Positions 34,413-43,786 of a DNA stretch of 62,305 bases are shown here, in pieces. Positions within the stretch are counted from its first letter, which is position 1, and each line of letters begins with the position of its first letter. The DNA is taken from the NCBI GenBank assembly GCA_023392035.1, contig JAEVZY010000357.1, forward strand, positions 1-62,305. The letters are read 5' to 3'. The translations under genes were made by a program, and so were the position numbers. The notes under the pieces are model-generated. The model made no database searches, had not been told where the DNA came from, and saw only the letters and a list, made by a program, of their open reading frames with translations. Source of the DNA: Pseudomonadota bacterium (GTDB taxonomy: Bacteria > Pseudomonadota > Gammaproteobacteria > Burkholderiales > Burkholderiaceae_D).

Positions 34413-37127
34413 TCACGACTCCATAATCGTCTTCACTTTCGAAAACAGTTCCTCCAGCGCCTCTATCGTCACCGGCTTGGTGAGGTGAAAATCGAAGCCG
34501 GCATTGCGTGAGCGTTCCCTGTCCTCGGCCGCGCCCCATCCGGTCAGTGCCGCCAGCACCACGCTGGACAGCTCGCTGCGTTGGCGGATCGCCTGCGCCA
34601 CTTCAAAGCCGGTCATCTCCGGCATGCCCAGATCGAGCAGCGCCAGATCGGGCTTTCTGCGCAGCGCCAGCTCCAGCGCTTCGCGGCCGTCGTGGGCAAC
34701 TTCCACTTCATTGCCGCTCGCCTGCAAAAGCGCCTGCAGCACGTAGGAAGTATCGCGGTTGTCTTCCGCCAGCAGAATGCGCAAGCCGCTTTGTTGCGCG
34801 CGCGCCTCCGCCGCTTCGACCGGTGCCGCATCCTCTGGCACACGCGGCCCGACCACCGGCAGGCGCACCGTAAATGTGCTGCCGCGCCCGACGCCGGCAC
34901 TCTCCGCCAACAGGCTGCCGCCATGCTTTTCCGTCAGCCTTTTGGCCAGGTTCAGGCCGATGCCCAATCCCCCCTGCGACTTTGCAAGGCCACGCCCGGA
35001 CTGCGAGAACATTTCAAACAGCCGCGCATGGTCTTCCGGGGCGATGCCGATGCCGTTGTCGCTCACGGCGATGAGCGCCATGGTGTTCTCCTGCCGCAAG
35101 CGCAATTCGATGCGGCCGCGCTCGGGGGTGTACTTGGAAGCGTTGATCAGCAGGTTGCTCAGGATCTGGGCCACGCGGTTGCGGTCGGCGAATACCCAGA
35201 TCGGCTTGGTCTCCACATCGATCACCAGGGCATGCCGCCTTTCCTGCAACGCCGGACGGCTGGCATCGATCGCTTGCTTGATGATGTCCTGGAGGTGTTC
35301 ATGCGCGCATTTGAGTTCGATCTTTCCGCTGTTGATGCGCGCCACATCCAGCAGCTCGTCCACCAGATGCACCAGATGATCCAGCTGCCGGCGCATGATC
35401 GTGTGCACCTCGCGGATGCGTTCGGCCGGCAGCGTGCCGAGATCGATCAGTTCCAGTCCGCTGCGAATCGGCGCCAGCGGATTGCACAGTTCGTGCGCCA
35501 GCACGGCCAGGAATTCGCCCTGCCTGCGGTTGGCCACGGCCAGGTCGGAAGCCATACGCGCCAGCTCTTCTTCCTTGTGCTTGGATTCGGTAATGTCGCT
35601 GAAAAGCAGCGCCACTTGCCGGCTGCCGGCGCCACCGATGCGCGTCACGGAGATGTCGTACCAGCGGCCCAGTCCCGCCGAGTAGTCCATGAAGCGGGTG
35701 GAGCGGCCGGTGCTGGCCACCTGGTCATAGATCTTGAGCCAGGACAGCGTGGGCTCGGAAAATACTTCGCGCACGGTCTTGCCGACCACGTCATGCAAGC
35801 CGTTCAGCCGGCCCGCCGCCGGATTGGCTTCGATGAACCGGAAGTCCGTCACGGCGCCGCCCTTGTCGTAGATCAGCTCGATGATGTAGAAGCCCTCTTC
35901 GATGGTGTCGAACAACGCCTTGTAGCGCGCTTCGCGCTGGCCGAGCTGCTCTTCCATCAGGCGCTGCGCCGTCACATCCAACGCCACGCCCTGCATGGAA
36001 AGCGGGGTTCCATCCTCGGCAAATTCCACCGCCCCGCGCAGGTGCAGGAAGCGCCAGCCGCCATCGGCGGCGCGCACCCGATAAATTTCCTGGTAGGGCT
36101 CACCCTTGCCGATGGCATTGGCCACCCGCTCGCGGGCCGGCGGCACATCGTCCGGATGGAGCTTGCCGAAATACGCTTCGGCGTCCACCCCTGCCGGGTT
36201 TTCCGGAACGCCGAACAGGCGCGTCGCATTGGCATCGCCATGGACCAGGTTGGTGGAGAGGTCGTACACCCAGGTGCCGATGTCGGCGGAATTCAGAATG
36301 CCCTGCACCCGCCGGCGCGCCTCACGCAGCGCGAGTTCGGTTTCCTTCTGCTCGGTGATGTCGGTGTGGGTGCCTATCCATTCCCGCACCGAACCGTCTT
36401 CGTGCCGCACCGGCACTGCGCGTACGCTGATCCAGCGGTAGTGTCCGTCGACGTGCCGGATGCGCAGTTCGTTCTCGTAGTAGCTTCCCTCAAGGCAGGC
36501 GCGGCGCCAGCCTTCAACCGCGCGCTGCCGGTCGTCCGGATGGAGCAGCTTGACCCAGTCGGCATTGCGCCCTTCCTCTTCGCTGAGCCCGGTCACGGCG
36601 CGCGAGGACAGCGAGTCGGGCAGGACGCAGCCGTCCGCATCCGCGTACCAGACCGCCTGCGACGTCGCATGCACCAGGGAGCGAAAACGCTGCTCGCTTT
36701 CCTGCAGCCTGGCGTGGGCCGTCTTTTGTTCGTGGATGTCGGTATTGGTGCCCATCCAGCGGCTGATCCGGCCTTCGGCATCCAGCACCGGCGCGCCTTT
36801 GCCGAGCACCCAGCGATACTGCCCGCTGTGATGGCGAAAGCGGAATTCGATCGACAGCGGCGTGCCCTGTTCCAGGCAACGGGTCCAGATCTGAAGCACG
36901 CGCTCGCGGTCCTGCGGATCGACCAGCTCGGCCCATGCGCTTCCAGCCAAGTCTTCATGGCGCTTGCCGGTAAAAGCCAGCATTTGCGCATTGAAATAAT
37001 CGCCCCGCCCTTCGGCCGTGGAAGACCACACCATGTGAGGCGTCGCCTCCACCATGGCCCTGAGCTTGGCTTCACTCTCCTGAAGCCGGGTCGACTGTTC
37101 GACGCTCGCGCTTTCCAAGCGGCCCAT
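34413..37127 (-). CDS. cytoplasmic hybrid sensor histidine kinase with four PAS domains
   Basis: A 904-residue kinase with no membrane segment. Four PAS/PAC units span about residues 18-135, 142-260, 268-390 and 398-515, each ending in a D[IV]T/DI-x-E-type PAC motif. The phosphoacceptor His545 is in AHELCNPLAPI, where relatives usually have Arg instead of Cys548. The ATPase shows N-box (NLLINASKYTP), DNGIGI and a GLGIGLNLAKR lid. A C-terminal receiver has Asp832 (LLDLGMPEMTG) and the Lys of HLTKP. There is no dedicated DNA-binding partner next to it. AGGAAAG precedes the ATG. Confidence 0.93.
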   Translation of the reverse strand: MGRLESASVEQSTRLQESEAKLRAMVEATPHMVWSSTAEGRGDYFNAQMLAFTGKRHEDLAGSAWAELVDPQDRERVLQIWTRCLEQGTPLSIEFRFRHHSGQYRWVLGKGAPVLDAEGRISRWMGTNTDIHEQKTAHARLQESEQRFRSLVHATSQAVWYADADGCVLPDSLSSRAVTGLSEEEGRNADWVKLLHPDDRQRAVEGWRRACLEGSYYENELRIRHVDGHYRWISVRAVPVRHEDGSVREWIGTHTDITEQKETELALREARRRVQGILNSADIGTWVYDLSTNLVHGDANATRLFGVPENPAGVDAEAYFGKLHPDDVPPARERVANAIGKGEPYQEIYRVRAADGGWRFLHLRGAVEFAEDGTPLSMQGVALDVTAQRLMEEQLGQREARYKALFDTIEEGFYIIELIYDKGGAVTDFRFIEANPAAGRLNGLHDVVGKTVREVFSEPTLSWLKIYDQVASTGRSTRFMDYSAGLGRWYDISVTRIGGAGSRQVALLFSDITESKHKEEELARMASDLAVANRRQGEFLAVLAHELCNPLAPIRSGLELIDLGTLPAERIREVHTIMRRQLDHLVHLVDELLDVARINSGKIELKCAHEHLQDIIKQAIDASRPALQERRHALVIDVETKPIWVFADRNRVAQILSNLLINASKYTPERGRIELRLRQENTMALIAVSDNGIGIAPEDHARLFEMFSQSGRGLAKSQGGLGIGLNLAKRLTEKHGGSLLAESAGVGRGSTFTVRLPVVGPRVPEDAAPVEAAEARAQQSGLRILLAEDNRDTSYVLQALLQASGNEVEVAHDGREALELALRRKPDLALLDLGMPEMTGFEVAQAIRQRSELSSVVLAALTGWGAAEDRERSRNAGFDFHLTKPVTIEALEELFSKVKTIMES

Positions 37128-37332
37128 TGGCTTTCCTGGGTGATAGAAGATGCGGAAGTGAGCTACCCGATTGCACTGAAGAAAGCAGGTATCACGCCCG
37201 CTGGTTCAGCTTCGACCATGAAGCCAGGGAATGCGCTCCCGGCACTTTGGCAAGACGCGGCGTTGGCCTCAAGAAAACTGTTCGACAGTGTTCCAGCGCA
37301 AACGGCCCTGCCAGGATGCGGGCCGCGTTTTC

Positions 37333-38235
37333 TCAGGCCTGCTTGCTGGCCTGGCGCCGCCTTTCCATCAACAGGCTGAACAGGTTGCCGCTCAAGATCA
37401 GGCTGGCGCCAATGGCCAGCGACAAGCTCAGGCTTTCACCGTACAGGATGGCGCCCACCACGGCAATCAGGGGCAGGCGCAGCAGGTCGATCGGCACCAC
37501 CACCGAAGCGTCGGCCAGCTTCAGGGCGCGCGTGAAGCAGTAATGGGACGACAGGCCGGTGAGCCCGATCACGGCCAGCGCCGGCAGCATGGCCAGGGTC
37601 GGCGCGGTCCAATGGGTGAGCGATGGCAGCAGGCCCAGCGGCAACTGGATCAGCATCATGTAGAACAGGATGGTGAGCGGCGCGTCGGTGGCAGCCAGCT
37701 TCTTGGTCGTCATGTGGGCAATGCTATAGCCCATGGCACCCAGCAGCACGGCCAGCGCCGCCGGATGCATGATGTCGCTGCCTGGCTTGACGATGATCAG
37801 CACGCCCGCCATGCCCAGTACCACCGCCACCCGGCGCGGCCAGGTCAGCTTCTCGCCCAGGAAAAACACGGCCAGCAATGAAGTCCATACCGGCGCCGTG
37901 AATTCGATGGCAAAGACTTCCGCCAGCGGGATGAAGCCGATGCCGTAGAACCAGCCGAACTGGCCGCCGAAATTGGCCACATTGCGCAGCAGGTGCAAGC
38001 CGAAGCGCTGCGTGCCCAGCTTGTGCCAGCCATAACGCGCCAACAGCAGGCTGACCACCACCAGGCCGCACAGGCTGCGCCAGAACAGGATCTGGAAGGT
38101 GGACATCTGGCCCGACAACTGCCGGCCAGCGACCGCCATGGCCGCGAAGGAAAGCAAGGCGCCGCCCATCCAGAGGGCGGCCAAAGTGATGTGGTGGTTC
38201 CTGGAAGGCGCGATGGCCGATTCGACGGTCTGCAC
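37333..38235 (-). CDS. DMT-superfamily exporter with two EamA domains
   Basis: A 300-residue inner-membrane protein with about ten hydrophobic segments and two EamA repeats, each containing the family's FWRSLCGL- or IAVVGAILYGESLSL-type motifs. Members export amino acids, nucleosides or other small metabolites; the substrate is unknown. The apparent start is GTG at 38235 and may be a few codons off. It lies downstream of metE on the same strand, 130 bases away. Confidence 0.88.
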   Translation of the reverse strand: MQTVESAIAPSRNHHITLAALWMGGALLSFAAMAVAGRQLSGQMSTFQILFWRSLCGLVVVSLLLARYGWHKLGTQRFGLHLLRNVANFGGQFGWFYGIGFIPLAEVFAIEFTAPVWTSLLAVFFLGEKLTWPRRVAVVLGMAGVLIIVKPGSDIMHPAALAVLLGAMGYSIAHMTTKKLAATDAPLTILFYMMLIQLPLGLLPSLTHWTAPTLAMLPALAVIGLTGLSSHYCFTRALKLADASVVVPIDLLRLPLIAVVGAILYGESLSLSLAIGASLILSGNLFSLLMERRRQASKQA

Positions 38236-38367
38236 GAGTGGTCTTGGGCTCTGGAAAACGTGCAGTGTATGTCAGCTGCGGCCGGCGCGCAGAAGGTGGC
38301 TCGGCAGGCGCCATGGAGGATGCCGCCTGCCGCGCGTTTGCACGCTTCACGTGCTGCGGCCGTGGCC

Positions 38368-40662
38368 TCAGGCCTGCGCGCGCCGCAGCGACGTCGCCGC
38401 GGCCACCATGTTGCGCAAGGCGGGAATTACTTCCGGCCACTGGCGTGTTTTCAGGCCGCAGTCCGGATTGATCCACAGGCGCTCGGCTGGAATGCGCAGC
38501 GCCGCCTTGCGCATCAGGGCCACGATCGCGGCCTCCGTGGGAATGTTGGGCGAATGGATGTCGTACACCCCGGGGCCGATCTGGTTCGGGTATTGGAAAT
38601 GCTTGAAGGCGTCCAGCAATTCCATGTCCGACCTGGCGGTTTCGATGGTGATGACGTCGGCATCCATCTGCGCAATGGCCGCCATGATGTCCTTGAACTC
38701 CGAATAGCACATGTGGGTGTGGATCTGGGTTTCATCCCGCACGCCGTTGGCGGCCAGGCGAAAGGCTTGCACCGCCCAATCGAGGTAGTGTTTCCACTCG
38801 GAGCGGCGCAGCGGCAAGCCTTCGCGCAGCGCGGCTTCGTCGATCTGGATGATCGCCAATCCGGCGCGCTCCAGGTCCAGCACTTCCTGCCGGATCGCCA
38901 GCGCCAGTTGGCGGCAGGTTTGCGCGCGCGGCTGATCGTCGCGAACGAAGGACCAGTTGAGCATGGTGACCGGCCCCGTCAGCATGCCCTTCACCGGCTT
39001 TGCGCTCAGCGATTGGGCATAGGCCGCCCACTGCACCGTCATTGCCTGCGGCCGGCTGATATCCCCGTACAGCAGCGGCGGTTTGACGCAGCGCGAACCG
39101 TAGGACTGCACCCAGCCGTATTCGGTGAAAGCGTAGCCTTCCAGTTGCTGGCCAAAGTACTCCACCATGTCATTGCGTTCGGCTTCGCCGTGGACCAGCA
39201 CGTCCAGTCCAAGTTGTTCCTGCTCGCGCACGCTGCGCGCGATTTCGGCGCGCATGGCCTGGCGATATCGGTCTTCATCCAGCAGGCCGGCCTTGAACTG
39301 GCTGCGGGCGCGGCGAATTTCTTCCGTCTGCGGAAAAGAGCCGATGGTGGTGGTTGGATACAGCGGCAATTGCAGCAGCGTCGCCTGCAGCGCGCTGCGC
39401 TGCTCGAACTGGCTCTGGCGCTGGCCCAGGCTGGCATCGATGCCGGCCATGGCGGCCCTGACGGCGGGATTCATCACACGCGGCGAAGCGCGGCGCGCGG
39501 CGACGGCACGCGCATTGGCCGCCAGTTCCGCCGCAACCTCCGGCCGCCCATGCCGCAGCGCGCGCGCCACGATCTTCAGCTCATCCAGCTTTTGCACGGC
39601 GAAAGCCAGCCAGGCGCGGATGTCCGCATCCAGCTTCTGTTCGCTGTTCAAGTCCACCGGCACGTGCAATAGCGAGCAGGAAGGCGCCAGCCACAGGCGA
39701 TCCCCCAGCTGCTGCGCGATCGGCTCCAGCCAGTTCAGCAGCGCTTGCAAGTCGGTCTTCCACACATTGCGGCCGTCGATCACGCCCAGCGACAGCACTT
39801 TATGGGTCGGCATCAGGTTCAGCAGTTGCTGCGCTTCGTCGCGGCCGTTGACGGCATCGATATGCAAACCCGCCACCGGAAGATTGGCCGCCAGATAGCT
39901 GTTCTCCTGCAGCCTGCCGAAGTAAGTGGCGAGCAGGATCTTGAGTGAGCTGCCCTTGAGCTGGTGATAGGCCTCGCTGAAGGCGTGCTGCCAGGCGGCG
40001 TCCAGCTCGGTCACCAGCAGCGGCTCGTCGATCTGTATCCATTGCACGCCTTCGGCGGCGAGCAGGTCCAGCAATTGCGCATAGACCGGCAGCAGCCTGG
40101 GCAGCAGCGCCAGCTTGTCGCTGTCGTCCTTGGTCCGCGCCAGCGCAAGATAAGTGACCGGCCCAATGATGACCGGCTTGGCCTTGACGCCCTGGGCGCG
40201 CGCCTCCCGAACCTGCTCAAGCAGGCGCGAGGCATCAAGCTTGAAAACGCTTGCGGCATCGAGTTCCGGGACGATGTAGTGGTAGTTGGTGTCGAACCAC
40301 TTGGTCATGGCGCCGGCCGCCACGGCGCCGCAGCAGTCGGCATGCTCGCCGGCCGATTGCGCGGAGCGGCCGCGCGCCAGGCGGAAGTAATTGTCCAGGG
40401 TATCGCCATGGTAGCCGCGCAGGCGTGCCGGCAGATTGCCCAGGGTGAAGCTCATGTCCAGCACCTGGTCGTAAAAGCTGAAATCGCCGACCGGCACCCA
40501 GTCGAGTCCGGATTGGTCTTGCCAGTGCCGGCGGCGCAATTGGGCGCCCACCGCTTGCAGCGCGGCGCGCGAGGTCTCGCCCTTCCAATACGCTTCGAGG
40601 GCGGTTTTCAGTTCGCGCCGGGCGCCGATGCGGGGAAAGCCGAGATTGTGGGTGGTGATCAT
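38368..40662 (-). CDS. metE: cobalamin-independent methionine synthase
   Basis: A 764-residue protein (E. coli MetE is 753) that methylates homocysteine from 5-methyltetrahydrofolate triglutamate without B12. The N-terminal half begins with the folate-binding-type LGFPRIGARRELK. The catalytic half has the zinc-site motifs HTHMCYSEF (His and Cys) and NPDCGLKTRQW (Cys), plus the IQIDEAALREGLPLR segment. Length and both halves are complete. It is divergent from metR, whose product with homocysteine normally activates metE. No B12 riboswitch was seen. Confidence 0.97.
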   Translation of the reverse strand: MITTHNLGFPRIGARRELKTALEAYWKGETSRAALQAVGAQLRRRHWQDQSGLDWVPVGDFSFYDQVLDMSFTLGNLPARLRGYHGDTLDNYFRLARGRSAQSAGEHADCCGAVAAGAMTKWFDTNYHYIVPELDAASVFKLDASRLLEQVREARAQGVKAKPVIIGPVTYLALARTKDDSDKLALLPRLLPVYAQLLDLLAAEGVQWIQIDEPLLVTELDAAWQHAFSEAYHQLKGSSLKILLATYFGRLQENSYLAANLPVAGLHIDAVNGRDEAQQLLNLMPTHKVLSLGVIDGRNVWKTDLQALLNWLEPIAQQLGDRLWLAPSCSLLHVPVDLNSEQKLDADIRAWLAFAVQKLDELKIVARALRHGRPEVAAELAANARAVAARRASPRVMNPAVRAAMAGIDASLGQRQSQFEQRSALQATLLQLPLYPTTTIGSFPQTEEIRRARSQFKAGLLDEDRYRQAMRAEIARSVREQEQLGLDVLVHGEAERNDMVEYFGQQLEGYAFTEYGWVQSYGSRCVKPPLLYGDISRPQAMTVQWAAYAQSLSAKPVKGMLTGPVTMLNWSFVRDDQPRAQTCRQLALAIRQEVLDLERAGLAIIQIDEAALREGLPLRRSEWKHYLDWAVQAFRLAANGVRDETQIHTHMCYSEFKDIMAAIAQMDADVITIETARSDMELLDAFKHFQYPNQIGPGVYDIHSPNIPTEAAIVALMRKAALRIPAERLWINPDCGLKTRQWPEVIPALRNMVAAATSLRRAQA

Positions 40663-40708
40663 GAGCAGGTCGGGTATCGAAGAGAGAGGCGCTCATGCTA
40701 GGCCGCCC

Positions 40709-40730
40709 AGACCATGACGTAAAATGGTCT
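40709..40730. promoter_or_regulatory. inverted repeat in the metE-metR intergenic region
   Basis: AGACCAT and ATGGTCT form a 7-base inverted pair around an eight-base spacer, about 47 bases from the metE start. It is not the MetR consensus and may be an operator or part of a promoter. Confidence 0.4.
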
Positions 40731-40745
40731 TTTCTCACCGATCAA

Positions 40746-40758
40746 TGAATTTCACTCA
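40746..40758. promoter_or_regulatory. candidate MetR binding site
   Basis: TGAATTTCACTCA matches the MetR consensus TGAA-N5-TTCA except for one base. It lies a few bases before the metR ATG and within range for metE activation and metR autoregulation. Confidence 0.5.
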
Positions 40759-40764
40759 TCCATC

Positions 40765-41646
40765 ATGCTGGAGCGCATTCATCTGGAGATCATCCAGGAA
40801 GTCGAGAACCAGGGCTCGCTGACCGCGGCGGCCGACGTGCTGTGCCTGACGCAATCGGCCCTGAGCCACACCATGCGCAAGCTGGAACAGCAACTGGGCA
40901 GCGCGGTCTGGCTGCGCGAGGGACGCAGCCTGCGCCTGACCCAGGCCGGCGCGTATCTGCTGGCCCTGGCCGGCCGCGTGCTGCCGCAGCTCAAGCTGGC
41001 GGAGGAACGCATGCTGCAGTTCGCGCGCGGCCAGCGCGGCACGCTGCGCATCGGCATGGAGTGCCATCCCTGCTATCAATGGCTGTTGCGGGTGGTCTCG
41101 CCTTACCTGGCGGCCTGGCCGGATGTGGATGTGGACGTCAAGCAGAAATTCCAGTTCGGCGGCATCGGCGCCCTGTTTGCCCATGAGATCGATCTGCTGG
41201 TGACGCCCGATCCGCTGTTCAGGTCCGGCCTGCATTTCGAGCCGGTCTTCGACTATGAGCAAGTGCTGGTGGTGGCAAGCGGCCATGCGCTGGCCGGCAA
41301 GAAATTCATCAAGCCGCAGGAGCTGGCGCAGGAGACCTTGATCACTTATCCGGTGGACATTGACCGGCTGGATATCTTCACGCAATTCCTGTTGCCAGCG
41401 GGCGTGCGGCCGATGCGCCACAAGACCATAGAAACGACCGACATCATGCTGCAGATGGTGGCTGGCGGCCGCGGCGTGGCGGCGCTGCCGCGCTGGCTGG
41501 CGCAAGACTACGCGAACAAAATGGATCTGGTGCCGGTACAGCTTGGAAGCAAGGGCATCGCCAAGCAGATCTTTTTAGGGGCGCGCGTGTCCGACATCGA
41601 TACCGACTATGTGCGGGGATTCGTCGAACTGGCGCGCAAGTCCTAG
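40765..41646 (+). CDS. metR: LysR-type regulator of methionine biosynthesis
   Basis: A 293-residue LysR-family protein. The helix-turn-helix is visible as QGSLTAAADVLCLTQSALSHTMRKLEQQLG, close to MetR of enterobacteria, and the C-terminal ligand-binding domain begins near LRIGMECHPCYQWLL, a MetR-type sequence. Its position divergent from metE is the classic MetR layout. Homocysteine is the expected co-inducer. Confidence 0.92.
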   Translation: MLERIHLEIIQEVENQGSLTAAADVLCLTQSALSHTMRKLEQQLGSAVWLREGRSLRLTQAGAYLLALAGRVLPQLKLAEERMLQFARGQRGTLRIGMECHPCYQWLLRVVSPYLAAWPDVDVDVKQKFQFGGIGALFAHEIDLLVTPDPLFRSGLHFEPVFDYEQVLVVASGHALAGKKFIKPQELAQETLITYPVDIDRLDIFTQFLLPAGVRPMRHKTIETTDIMLQMVAGGRGVAALPRWLAQDYANKMDLVPVQLGSKGIAKQIFLGARVSDIDTDYVRGFVELARKS

Positions 41647-41749
41647 CCGGACCTTATACCCCCGAACCACCGCCGTCTGCCCGCCGCGCAGTGCTGCCGC
41701 GCGGCACTTTCCATAGGTTTTCCACACACGCGCCGCCAATTTCAACAGG

Positions 41750-41771
41750 ATTTTTACAGCCGTTTTTCTAC
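41750..41771 (+). promoter_or_regulatory. T-rich direct repeat upstream of the kdp operon
   Basis: ATTTTTACA at about 41750 is followed 12 bases on by GTTTTTCTAC. This T-rich pair, about 35 bases before the first small kdp ORF, resembles the AT-rich KdpE sites of enterobacteria in layout. Assignment is by position and composition only. Confidence 0.3.
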
Positions 41772-41804
41772 CATGGCATCCAGTCATTTCGCTGGAGAAC
41801 ACAC

Positions 41805-41900
41805 ATGGACTTCCTGTATGCCGCCGCCTTCGCCGGCATGTTTGCCCTGGCGCTCGGGCTGGCCTGGGGCTGCGCCCGCCTGATGGGGGGCGCGCAATGA
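41805..41900 (+). CDS. 31-residue membrane protein at the head of the kdp operon
   Basis: A short ORF preceded by GGAGA and ending in a 4-base ATGA overlap with kdpF, so it is probably translated. It encodes one hydrophobic helix (FLYAAAFAGMFALALGLAWG) followed by a Cys-Ala-Arg-Leu turn. It is not KdpF, which comes next. Similar small ORFs before kdpF exist in other proteobacteria but are rarely named. It may assist assembly of the Kdp complex, which is inference. Confidence 0.7.
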   Translation: MDFLYAAAFAGMFALALGLAWGCARLMGGAQ

Positions 41901-41989
41901 TCGGCCTCTATTTCATCAGCGCCCTGGCGGCGCTGGGCCTCCTGGTCTACCTGATCGCAGCGCTGCTCAAGCCGGAGAACTTCTCATGA
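41897..41989 (+). CDS. kdpF: KdpF, small subunit of the potassium-transporting ATPase
   Basis: Thirty residues forming a single membrane helix (IGLYFISALAALGLLVYLIAALLKPE) ending in the typical LLKPENF tail of KdpF. It stabilises the KdpABC complex. It overlaps the upstream small ORF and kdpA by 4 bases each. Confidence 0.93.
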   Translation: MIGLYFISALAALGLLVYLIAALLKPENFS

Positions 41990-43770
41990 ATGCGCACGCC
42001 TGGATTCTTCTGTTGATTTACCTGGTGCTGCTCCTGCTGGCGGCCAGGCCTCTGGGGCGCTACATCGCCAATGTGATGGAAGGCCGGCCCGGCCTGGCGC
42101 TGCGTATCGGCGCGCCGCTTGAATCGCTGGTCTATCGCGCGGCCGGCGTAAAACGCGAAGACGAAATGAACTGGCTGCACTACGCCATCGCCATTCTCTT
42201 CTTCAATCTTCTCGGTTTCGTGGCCGTGTATGCGCTGCAGCGCCTGCAGGCTTTCCTGCCGCTGAATCCGGCCGCCATGGGCGCGGTCACGCCGGACTCA
42301 TCCTTCAATACCGCGGTCAGCTTTGTCTCCAATACCAACTGGCAGGGGTACAGCGGCGAGTCCACCATGTCCTACCTGACCCAGATGCTGGGGCTGGCGG
42401 TGCAGAACTTCCTCTCCGCCGCCACCGGCATCGCGGTCGTGATCGCGCTGATCCGCGGCTTTGCCCGGCACACGGCAAATACCATAGGCAACGCCTGGGT
42501 CGACCTCACCCGCATCACGCTCTATGTCCTGCTGCCGATTTCGCTGGTGTACGCATGCTTCCTGATGAGCCAGGGCGTGATCCAGAACTTCGACGCCTAC
42601 AAGGATGTGAGCACGCTGCAAGCCACCCACTACGACCAGCCCAGGCTCGATCAGGCCGGACAGCCGCTCAAGGATGAGAAAGGCAATGCAGTCACGCAAG
42701 CCGCCAGCACGCAAACCCAGACCCTGCCCATGGGCCCGGTGGCATCGCAGGAAGCGATCAAGCAGCTGGGCACCAATGGCGGCGGCTTCTTCAATGCCAA
42801 CGCGGCACATCCCTTCGAAAACCCGACTGCGCTGTCCAACCTGGCGCACATGCTGGCGATCTTCCTGATTCCGGCGGCGCTGTGCCTGAGCTTCGGACGC
42901 ATGGTCGGGGATGAGCGGCAGGGATGGGCGGTGCTGGCGACCATGACGATCCTCTTCATTGTGATGGTGGTGGTTGCCACCCACTTCGAATCTCAAGCCA
43001 ATCCCCTAATCGACAAGCTCGGCGTGCTCAACAGCAGCAACATGGAAGGCAAGGAAACCCGCTTCGGGATCACCGACTCCAGCCTGTTCGCGGTCATCAC
43101 CACGCTGGCTTCCTGCGGCGCCGTGAATGCCATGCACGACTCCTTCATGCCCATGGGCGGCTTCGTGCCGCTGTGGAACATGATGCTGGGCGAAGTGGTG
43201 TTCGGGGGCGTCGGTTCCGGCCTGTACGGCATGCTGGTATTTGCCATCATGGCGGTATTCATCGCCGGCCTGATGATCGGCCGCACGCCCGAATACATCG
43301 GCAAGAAGATCGAAGCGTTCGACATGAAGATGGTGTCCATCGCCATCCTGGTGACTCCCCTGCTGGTATTGGGCGGCACTGCCATTGCCGTCAGCGTGGC
43401 ACCGGGCGTGGCTGGCGTAGCCAACCCCGGCACCCACGGCTTTTCCGAAATCCTGTACGCCTTCACTTCGGCCGCCAACAACAATGGCAGCGCCTTCGCC
43501 GGGCTGTCGGCCAACACGCCTTTCTACAACTTCATGCTGGCCATCGCCATGTGGTTCGGCCGCTTCGGCGTAATCGTGCCGGTGCTGGCACTGGCCGGCT
43601 CGCTGGCCGCCAAAAAGCGCATTGCCACCAGCGCCGGAACCATGCCCACGCATGGCCCGCTGTTCGTGGTGCTGTTGATCGGTACCGTGTTGCTGGTGGG
43701 CGCCCTGAACTATGTCCCCGCGCTGGCCCTGGGTCCGGTGGTGGAGCACTTGACGCTGATGCCGCGCTGA
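41986..43770 (+). CDS. kdpA: KdpA, potassium-binding subunit of the high-affinity K+ ATPase
   Basis: A 594-residue inner-membrane protein of the K+ channel-derived superfamily with about ten membrane segments. The selectivity-filter regions are recognisable, for example NTNWQGYSG, GTNGGGFFNANAAHPFENPT and TSAANNNGSAF. Length is close to the 557 of E. coli, with a hydrophilic, Gln/Thr-rich stretch (about 220-245) that is longer than usual. It pairs with KdpB to move K+ at very low outside concentration. Confidence 0.97.
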   Translation: MNAHAWILLLIYLVLLLLAARPLGRYIANVMEGRPGLALRIGAPLESLVYRAAGVKREDEMNWLHYAIAILFFNLLGFVAVYALQRLQAFLPLNPAAMGAVTPDSSFNTAVSFVSNTNWQGYSGESTMSYLTQMLGLAVQNFLSAATGIAVVIALIRGFARHTANTIGNAWVDLTRITLYVLLPISLVYACFLMSQGVIQNFDAYKDVSTLQATHYDQPRLDQAGQPLKDEKGNAVTQAASTQTQTLPMGPVASQEAIKQLGTNGGGFFNANAAHPFENPTALSNLAHMLAIFLIPAALCLSFGRMVGDERQGWAVLATMTILFIVMVVVATHFESQANPLIDKLGVLNSSNMEGKETRFGITDSSLFAVITTLASCGAVNAMHDSFMPMGGFVPLWNMMLGEVVFGGVGSGLYGMLVFAIMAVFIAGLMIGRTPEYIGKKIEAFDMKMVSIAILVTPLLVLGGTAIAVSVAPGVAGVANPGTHGFSEILYAFTSAANNNGSAFAGLSANTPFYNFMLAIAMWFGRFGVIVPVLALAGSLAAKKRIATSAGTMPTHGPLFVVLLIGTVLLVGALNYVPALALGPVVEHLTLMPR

Positions 43771-43786
43771 GCCGGGAGAAAAAATC

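Noticed and set aside
37128..37332. Small gene between the hybrid kinase and the DMT exporter
   Set aside because: No frame with a ribosome site and coding character; it is probably the kinase promoter region.
40663..40764. Cobalamin or SAM riboswitch in front of metE
   Set aside because: The metE-metR spacer is only about 100 bases and shows no riboswitch core; MetR control explains the layout.
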